NCBI GenBank assembly: GCA_025966355.1
Contig: JAICWZ010000105.1
Coordinates: 1 to 6,807 of the forward strand
Length of the DNA: 6,807 bases
Reading direction: 5' to 3'
Source of the DNA: Thermomicrobiaceae bacterium
Lineage (GTDB): Bacteria; Chloroflexota; Chloroflexia; Thermomicrobiales; Thermomicrobiaceae
Of the stretch, positions 1 to 5,900 are shown one piece after another. Each line of letters opens with the position of its first letter. The stretch's first letter is position 1. Under the pieces are notes generated by a model. The model ran no database searches and had not been told where the DNA came from. It saw only the letters and a list, made by a program, of their open reading frames with translations. A program made the position numbers and the translations under genes.

Positions 1-738
1 AGTCAATGGGACAAATTGGAAGTTCGACGCCGTGAGGGGGCTCGTGTATCCGACCAAGGTAAGCGTCTGCCCCGAGCCGAAATTGATGATGGTGTTGCCG
101 CCGCTTACGGTGGCATCGCTCTGGATCGTTGAAAAACTTGTCACGCCTGTGACGGTGAGATCAATTACGTCGCCCTGGCCAGGCGCGAAATTATTGATTT
201 TGACCGCGCCATCGCCATTGGTATAGACGAACGTCTCGACGCCGCTGCCGCCTACCAACGTGCTTGGACCGTTGGCATACAGTGTATCGGCAACTGATCC
301 GCCTGCTAAAGTGTCAGCAATGCCGGCACTGCCGGTGACCGTGTACTCGTACTCCTGACCGGTGGTTGCCCGAAAAATCGCGTTGAGCTGCGAAGGATCC
401 GCGCCACCACTATTTTTGTAGCTATTAATCGCATTAAACAGCGACACGGCGTCGATGTTGAATCCGGCATAGGTGGCGAGCAGACCATTGTTTGGATCGA
501 GCAACTCAAACCCGGTGATCGTCCCACCGGTGATGCCGTTGCTGTCATAGGTTAGTCCGTTACCGGTGACGAGAAACTTATTGCCCGGCGATGGACCGCT
601 CGAACCCTCGACCAACAAGAAATAGGTGCTAGCCGCCTCTTGCTCGGTACTGTTGGCGAGCGCGGCATAGAGCATATCAAAGCTTAGGTTGACCACACTA
701 AGATCGGTCGTAGTAATGAGCACGTTGTTGATGGGCAT
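1..738 (-). CDS. RTX-like (haemolysin-type) secreted protein, 3' end beyond window
   Basis: An open frame of 246 codons from ATG 738-736 (MPINNVLITTTDLSVVNLSF) to the left edge without a stop. Residues 1-130 are an N-terminal region with GNGLTYDSNGITGGTITGFE, a beta-hairpin pattern common near the front of alphaproteobacterial calcium-binding repeat proteins. Residues 136-172 are degenerate RTX-type nonapeptides (GSAGIADTL, AGGSVADTL, VGGSGVETF) with several Asp/Asn calcium ligands missing. Residues 183-242 form a serralysin-like module: NNFAPGQGDVIDLTVTGV, then NTIINFGSGQTLTLVG and ASNFQF. There is no N-terminal signal peptide, which fits type I secretion through a C-terminal signal outside the window. 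The role is unknown and may be adhesion or an enzymatic exoprotein. It is on the same strand as fkbM and the adhesin but separated by about 620 bases, and its G+C (sampled near 53-60%) is lower than the adhesin's. The full length may be much greater. Confidence 0.8.
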   Translation of the reverse strand, partial: MPINNVLITTTDLSVVNLSFDMLYAALANSTEQEAASTYFLLVEGSSGPSPGNKFLVTGNGLTYDSNGITGGTITGFELLDPNNGLLATYAGFNIDAVSLFNAINSYKNSGGADPSQLNAIFRATTGQEYEYTVTGSAGIADTLAGGSVADTLYANGPSTLVGGSGVETFVYTNGDGAVKINNFAPGQGDVIDLTVTGVTSFSTIQSDATVSGGNTIINFGSGQTLTLVGYTSPLTASNFQFVPLT

Positions 739-744
739 TTCCCG

Positions 745-748
745 CTCC
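745..748 (-). promoter_or_regulatory. Ribosome binding site of the RTX-like gene
   Basis: GGAG within GCGGAGCGGG lies 6 bases before the ATG at 738-736. It fixes the start of the left gene at the first Met of the open frame. Confidence 0.65.
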
Positions 749-815
749 GCAATTGAGGGGCAATCAGGACGCCGCGACAGAAGCTCTTAATGAGACGCCC
801 TGCTGGAGCCAAAGA

Positions 816-872
816 CTAAACCGCTGCGATCGTCGCGGCAACGTCTGAGACGAACAGTCTTTGCTTCGACAT
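816..872 (-). CDS. Possible small ORF (18 codons) upstream of the RTX-like gene
   Basis: The ATG at 872-870 is preceded by GAGGTG with the GAGG core 7 bases away, the strongest ribosome binding site in this gap. The peptide is MSKQRLFVSDVAATIAAV and ends at TAG (818-816). It could be a leader peptide, a small protein, or the surviving N-terminus of a broken gene. The next gene on the strand starts 77 bases further on. No family can be named, and an ORF this short may be chance. Confidence 0.3.
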   Translation of the reverse strand: MSKQRLFVSDVAATIAAV

Positions 873-1048
873 CCTTTCACCTCGGCTGGGAACTCTTCCC
901 AAGGCGGCAGAAGCTTGGCGTATCCAATGCAAGCCTGAACACAGCGAAATGGGACTCTGGGAGAAATGACAGTGATATTGACCAGATGCTCCTTGGAAAG
1001 GCTGATTAGGCGCCATCGGCCGGGTTGACCGACGATCGCTCGTTCACC

Positions 1049-1330
1049 TCAAGCCCGGGCGAGGCGCGAGCTTAACGCTTCTTGGAAGTCGAGCCAGTTC
1101 ACCCAGGCCGCGTACGCATCCCTCGAGATCTCCAGGCCTCCACTTTGCGATGAATGCTTGTGGCGGCTCTTCAAGTCGGCCAGCCCAAATATCAAGACAG
1201 ATCGGCAACTCGGGATCGCCGTGCTTCTGCGGCCGATCCTTGGGAAAGTTTAGGCGGGATCCGATTGACATGGCGGCGCCGCGAAGAACCAATGGCGGCT
1301 TTTTCTGCTCGTAGTCGGACGTGCGGCATC
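1049..1330 (-). pseudogene. Frameshifted remnant of an unidentified gene
   Basis: Two frames look coding in succession. The first, in the fkbM frame after its stop, reads LNFPKDRPQKHGDPELPICL and DIWAGRLEEPPQAFIAKW until about 1140. After a one-base shift the second reads LEISRDAYAAWVNWLDFQEA and ends LSSRLARA at a TGA (1051-1049). In the second part 23 of 28 codons end in G or C, which fits coding sequence at this G+C. The join falls near 1130-1145. No start codon with a ribosome binding site fits. I do not recognise the family; a transposase or glycan-enzyme tail is possible. The frameshift is inferred from reading, not from an alignment. Confidence 0.3.
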
Positions 1331-1361
1331 GCTTTGACTTCAGGACCCGCAAGTCACCATT

Positions 1362-2093
1362 CTAGATTTCCTGGGCTTTGATTGTCAGCCCGTATTGGGC
1401 GACTTTGGCCGTCGGAGCACAAAGCATGTTCAGCTTGTCCATGATGAAAAATTTGTAGTCCAGTCCGGCGAACTGGGCCTTGATGCCATTAATGTCGGAT
1501 TTCCAGTATTCCACCCACGCGAAGGGCTGATCCCGTTCGATCGTGTTGCGGCCCCCCCTGAGCACATCGATTTCCATGCCTTCAACATCGATCTTCAGGA
1601 AGTCCAAACGCTCCAAATTCAAGGAGTCGATAGTGATGGTCTGGACGCTACACTCTGCGCCCCCCTTCTGTCCGACCAGGCTGAGTTCGCCGAAATCCTG
1701 TGGCTTGGCATAGTCTAGTTTGGGAATGCCGATCGTGCCGATCGATGCGCCAACTGCCTTATGATGGACAATCAGGTTTTCCAAATCGTTGAGCGCGGCT
1801 GCACCTGCGAGCGCATAGCTCATGATCCGCTGAGCCTCGAAGGCGTGCACGAAGCCACCTCGTGTCGCGATCGCTTGTGCGATAGGAATGGCGACTAAAC
1901 CAACGTTGGCCCCGGCATCAATCACAGTGCAGTTCTCGGGCAGACGACCTACCACGGTCAGGATTTTTTCCAGTTCCTCCTGAATGTGAGGCCGGCCAGT
2001 TTTGATCAAGTATTCAGCTTGGTAGGCACAATGACGATTGACGATGAACTTTCCATATTCGGATTCGAGCACGACGAAGTTATTCATCCTCAT
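1362..2093 (-). CDS. FkbM-family SAM-dependent methyltransferase
   Basis: A complete 243-residue protein. Motif I for S-adenosylmethionine binding is VIDAGANVGLVAIP (residues 57-70, with Asp59, Gly61, Gly65). The acidic ribose-binding position is in HAFEAQ (Glu86). The FkbM signature follows as TITIDSL (152-158) and LDFLKIDVEGMEIDVLRGG (163-181). Family members O-methylate sugars or small molecules, often in polysaccharide or natural-product pathways; the substrate here is unknown. There is no signal peptide or membrane segment, so it should be cytosolic. The start is set by AGGA six bases upstream. It lies alone between two large secreted-protein genes, with gaps of about 500 and 620 bases, so operon linkage is doubtful. 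Its G+C is clearly lower than the adhesin's, which suggests a separate origin. It might methylate a glycan on the cell surface or on the adhesin, but that is only inference. Downstream, the same frame stays open to 1044 after the TAG. Confidence 0.93.
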   Translation of the reverse strand: MRMNNFVVLESEYGKFIVNRHCAYQAEYLIKTGRPHIQEELEKILTVVGRLPENCTVIDAGANVGLVAIPIAQAIATRGGFVHAFEAQRIMSYALAGAAALNDLENLIVHHKAVGASIGTIGIPKLDYAKPQDFGELSLVGQKGGAECSVQTITIDSLNLERLDFLKIDVEGMEIDVLRGGRNTIERDQPFAWVEYWKSDINGIKAQFAGLDYKFFIMDKLNMLCAPTAKVAQYGLTIKAQEI

Positions 2094-2099
2094 TCACTA

Positions 2100-2103
2100 T
2101 CCT
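2100..2103 (-). promoter_or_regulatory. Ribosome binding site of fkbM gene
   Basis: AGGA on the minus strand lies 6 bases before the ATG at 2093-2091. A second in-frame ATG two codons later (2087-2085) has an AGG directly against it, which is too close to serve. The first ATG is therefore preferred. Confidence 0.65.
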
Positions 2104-2107
2104 GTAA

Positions 2108-2293
2108 AATAGAAGGCACTTTGACGTAAGATGCCCAGCCTGTGAACCTCGCCCTTTTGGTAGCAGGCTGGCGCGGTGGGTCTACGATACACCGGGTTAC
2201 AACCGGGTCCATTACCATCTCGGCGTGGATTGGAGCAGTTGGCCGGCGGCGCCCGAAAAGGATTCCATCATTTATCAGGCCGTCCCCCGATGA
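2108..2293 (+). pseudogene. Possible 3' remnant of an unidentified plus-strand gene
   Basis: The frame is open from just after the TAA at 2105-2107 to the TGA at 2291-2293 and has no ATG or GTG start with a ribosome binding site. Its reading (RWVYDTPGYNRVHYHLGVDW, then SSWPAAPEKDSIIYQAVPR) looks like real protein. From the AGG codon of RLARW onward, 30 of 42 codons end in G or C, against a lower local G+C. It could be the tail of a gene whose front was lost. The family is not recognised, and chance is possible at this length. Confidence 0.25.
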
Positions 2294-2575
2294 CTCAGAT
2301 GAAGCCCATTTGCAATGGCGGGTACATGCGCAAGCTGCCGCCTGCTCTCTCCTTGCAACCGCTCTCTGCGCGTCGACTATTCACCTGGCCATGACGGCGA
2401 TAGGTTCTTTAGTCCTGCCGCCTCCTTGCCTATCCACTGTGCTGTTAAGGCTCGGCGCAGCTTTGCGCGGGTTGCACGATTATCAAGCGCCCCAGCTGCT
2501 ACGAGCCACTGCACGGCCCGACAGAAGATTTACGATATTGGATTTCCAGCCCTGCTGCTGGAGGTATCTTGCTTG

Positions 2576-2607
2576 CTGAGCCGTCGGCCGCTAGGCCGAC
2601 AGCTCAG
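2576..2607 (-). terminator. Stem-loop over the adhesin stop codon, possible terminator
   Basis: In the minus-strand transcript CUGAGCUGUCGGCC (2607-2594) pairs with GGCCGACGGCUCAG (2589-2576), giving a 14-base-pair stem with one U-G wobble. The loop is UAGC, so the UAG stop codon (2593-2591) lies exactly in it. No U-tract follows: the next bases are CAAGCAAGATACC. It could act as a terminator, a 3'-end stabiliser or a translation-linked structure. The wobble becomes a C-A mismatch on the plus strand, so function on the minus strand is favoured. Confidence 0.45.
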
Positions 2608-2900
2608 ATCTCGCTATCCGCCAGACGCCCTTGAGGCGAACGCCATCGCGGGACCGACGCACCTCGATCGAACCGGGCTGGCCGCGCCGGCGAGGCGGCA
2701 GCGCGAACCGGAAGCCCTGGAAGCCGCTGCCGATGCCCGCGTCCTTCAGATCTTCCCGGTATTCGTTTGCAAGCACCTGGCCGATCAATTGGCCGTACCA
2801 AATCACATCGAGGCAGACCGGAACGTTGGGATGCTCGATCGACTGCGCCCATCCTTCGATCGATTGTGCATCAATCACGTCGACAAATCCGCGCAACCGA
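2591..2900 (-). other. C-terminal extension after the Hint domain
   Basis: Residues about 1303-1404 form a distinct segment: RGFVDVIDAQSIEGWAQS, then CLDVIWYGQLIGQVLANEYR, EDLKDAGIGSGFQGFRFALP, and a basic tail with SIEVRRSRDGVRL. The pattern GxVDxxxxxxxxGWA ... R.DL..AGIG.G..GF resembles, from memory, a beta-rich domain found in alphaproteobacterial Hint proteins and some glycosyltransferases. I do not know a firm name or ligand for it. A carbohydrate-binding or surface-retention role is possible but unproven. Confidence 0.55.
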
Positions 2901-5900
2901 TCCGCGGCTTCATCGCTGTCATGACGCAGGCCCGCACGTGCGTCGATACGGCGGCGAATAGCCTCGAGCTCGAAGCCATCGTCCGGTCGCGGCGCGCAAT
3001 AGAAAGCCTGCGCCGGGCTCATGCGCGCTTCAGGATAGAGCCTCGCGTACTCAGCCGCATTGTGGAACATGTTCCGGCTGTCATCGTCGACGAAGCTTTC
3101 CGAGAGAGCGCCTTCGACGACGAGAATGTCGTGCGAGTCTAGCTCGATGTGGAAATAGGACACTCCCTCGACGCGCTCGGCCTGGAGCACGCTGACGCCA
3201 TTGACCAGATGCCGCGCCTCGATCAGATGGCCGTTCAGGTACATGGCGTGATGGGGCGATATCCAGAGATCGCGCCGGGGCAGGTTGTGCCCTAGCGATC
3301 CGGCCTTGAAGCAGATCGGCAGGATGTCCTTTCGTCCCATCACGAACCGACCGCCATAGCTGCGCCGGCCGATCCATTTGATCGGACGATGGACGCCGCT
3401 ACCGGTGACAACGAGGTCTCCGATCGCAAGATCTTCGACATTCACCTCGCCCCGATCCGTCAGGATCAGCGTGCCCGGACAGTAGCAGGGCGCCGAGTCC
3501 TCGGTGATGACCGTACCACCCGAACCATCGTCGGCGAGATGGAAGTATTCCGGCGACACCAGATCGGACGGGTTGAGGTGAAGATCGAACTGCGTGGCGC
3601 CATCGGTGATGTGCACGACACCGCCCGAGAGGAGGTCGGCAGTAGCGCTACTGACAAAGCCGAGGGACGCCAGATCGATCTTGTCGCTGGTACCGAAGCC
3701 GGAGATGACGAAGTCCGAGAGCTCGGTGGGCGTGCCGCTCATCGTCAGTTCGGTGCCGGAGCCCGCGAGCCCGAACGCGTCGGTGGTGAAGGTTGACCCG
3801 ACGCCCAAGGCTATACCGCCGGCGAAGATTGTCGTACCGGCGCTGATCGTCGCACCGGCGCTGACGTCCATCGTGCCGCCATCGGCCACGGTCGCGTTGC
3901 CCGTCAACGTCCCCGCGAGATCGAGCGTCCCTCCATTGCTCACGACGAAGTCGTGAACCACGCCGCCATTGTCGACGATAACAGCGCCGCCGCGGGATAC
4001 GGCGAAGTGATCGAACTCGCCGCCCGAGGTGACGCTGACGGTGCCACCCACGCCGGTGCCGCTGTTGTTCACGCCGGTCTGGACGCCGCCTGACAAAATC
4101 AGGTCGAGACCGCCCGAGAGGACGGCGACATCGCTCGTCACCGTTCCGGCCACCTTCAGCTCGCCGCCGGAAGCCACCGTCATGAAGGAGGCCGAGCCGC
4201 CCGACTCGATGTTGAGCGTACCGCTGACATCCGTGCCCGAGTCGACCGAGCCGCCAATGACGCCGCCCGAGAGCACGTTTTCGGTCGCACCGGCGTTGAT
4301 CGCCACGTTGCTTAATACCTCGCCTGCGACATCGAGTTCTCCGCCGTTGAAAATGGTCGAATGATCGAGCGTTCCGCCTGCGAATACGCTGACCGTGCCG
4401 CCCGAGATGGCGATGAAGTGAGCCGCGCCGCCGCTCTGGACGTCGAGCTCGCCGCCGGCAAACACGACGGCGCCGCGTTCGGTCCCGAACACGGTCTCGA
4501 GGCCGCCCAATGACGTGGCGGAAGCCAAGCCGTGTACGATCTCACTGCCACCAGCCTCGACGGTCGCGCCGACGAGCGTGCCGCCACCAAGCACGTTCGC
4601 AACACCGCCATTGTCGATCGTTGTGCCGGACGCGGTGCCGCCACTGCTGACAACCAGGAGGCCGCCGGCAAGGACGGTCGCACCGCTATCGGTGCCGCCG
4701 CTCGAGACGGCTTCGATGCCACCGCTTCCGATCGTCGTATTGCTGGCGCTGCCGCCAACCTTCACGAACAACCCGCCGTTCAGCCCGCTGCCGAACTGTG
4801 TGCCGCTCACGTTGGTGTCCGTGGCAACGCCGCCGGCGAGTACGTTAAGACGGCCGGTAGAGGAAATCGTCGTACCCGTCGCCGCGCCGCCGCTCAGGAA
4901 TTCCTGCGCCAGCACCGCCGATCCATTGACGAGACCGCCGCCGATCAGCATCATCGACACGGTCGAACCGCCTGAAGAGACCGTCAGCGCCCCGCTTCCA
5001 TTCACGGTGCCACTGTTTTCGGTGCCGCCGGTCATGATCGTGGCACTGCCACCACTCAAGACCGCGGTATTCGACGCAACGCCGCCGCCGAAGACCGTGA
5101 AGTTGCCGCCGTTCGAGACCGTCGCGTCGAAGTCCCGGCCAGAGACGATTTCCGAGCCGCCGAAGGAGATCGTCGTGCTGCTCGCAGTGCCGCCCGCCTC
5201 GATCAGCGCCAGGCCGCCGTTCGAGATGATCGCGCCCGACGCAAGTCCGCTAGACGAGACGATCATCTCGCCGCCTGCGCTCACGAGCGTGCCATTGGCG
5301 ACACCGCCGCTTTCGACGTACTGATAGCCGATGAAGCTGGAACTTGCGCTATCGACGCCGCTGGTAACGCTGGTGTTGTCGGCGACGCCATAAACAAACT
5401 GCACACCGCCACTGATGAACGCGTTGGTCGACGAACCGCCGGCCGACACGGTCTGGCTGCCGGGATCGGTGAGCAGCGTGTTGCTGGCCGTGCCGCCGGA
5501 ATCGACGACCTGGTGTCCGCCATCGCTGACGGTGGCGCCGGCCGCCGAGCCGCCGCTGCCGACCGAAATCGTGCCGCCGCTGTCGACGGTCCCGCCGGAG
5601 ACAACGCCTCCGGATGTGACGTTGAGCGTGCCGCCGCTGCTGACATTGGTGCCGCTCGCCGTGCCGTTCGATCCGACATTGAGCGAGCCACCGCTGGCCA
5701 CGATGACACCGTAGGTCGTCTTGCCGTCCGGAATTGTGACGGACGAGCTGATTGGCGTCTGGACCAGATAGACGTCGGTGCTACTGCCCACGCCGGCCGA
5801 GGTCTTGAAGGTTTCGCCAAGGAAATACTGGTTCGGATCGAACTGTAGAACGTAGGTCTGCCCGCCGGTCCCCGAGATCGTCAGCGTGTTGGTCGAAGCA

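Larger units (their letters stand above)
739..1048. other. Intergenic region upstream of the RTX-like gene
   Basis: About 310 bases with no convincing full gene. It holds an 18-codon small ORF at 816-872 and, next to the start of the left gene, a ribosome binding site. Several frames are open by chance on the minus strand. The promoter of the left gene should be here, but I cannot point to convincing -35 and -10 boxes. Confidence 0.4.
2094..2590. other. Intergenic region between the adhesin and fkbM
   Basis: About 500 bases between two minus-strand genes. No complete gene is convincing on either strand. The stretch contains the distal arm of the stem-loop at the adhesin end, a plus-strand coding-looking fragment at 2108-2293, and the fkbM ribosome binding site. 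Frames longer than 100 codons on the plus strand here lack a Shine-Dalgarno sequence and run on antisense to the adhesin. No clear sigma-70-type promoter was found, although the long gap suggests that fkbM has its own. Confidence 0.5.

Noticed and set aside
1044..1352. Complete 102-codon gene starting from TTG at 1352
   Set aside because: There is no ribosome binding site, the start codon is weak, and the best coding signal at its 3' end is in another frame. It is better described as a remnant.
1395..1718. Plus-strand frame of 107 codons
   Set aside because: It lies wholly antisense to the well-supported fkbM gene.
2315..3142. Plus-strand frame of 275 codons
   Set aside because: Most of it is antisense to the Hint and C-terminal region. 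It has no ribosome binding site and no recognisable family.
2591..3487. Autotransporter beta-barrel at the adhesin C-terminus
   Set aside because: No alternating amphipathic strands or terminal Phe. The sequence instead carries Hint motifs and a soluble-looking extension.
3060..3487. True splicing intein
   Set aside because: The C-terminal intein HN-Cys/Ser/Thr junction and a following extein match are not seen, and the blocks fit the Hint_2 type. Cleavage or transfer is more likely than splicing.
4515..5324. Long plus-strand frame of 269 codons opposite the adhesin
   Set aside because: It is Pro/Pro-Pro periodic and is the mirror of the GG-rich repeats, which rarely make stops on the other strand. 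The minus strand has clear domains.
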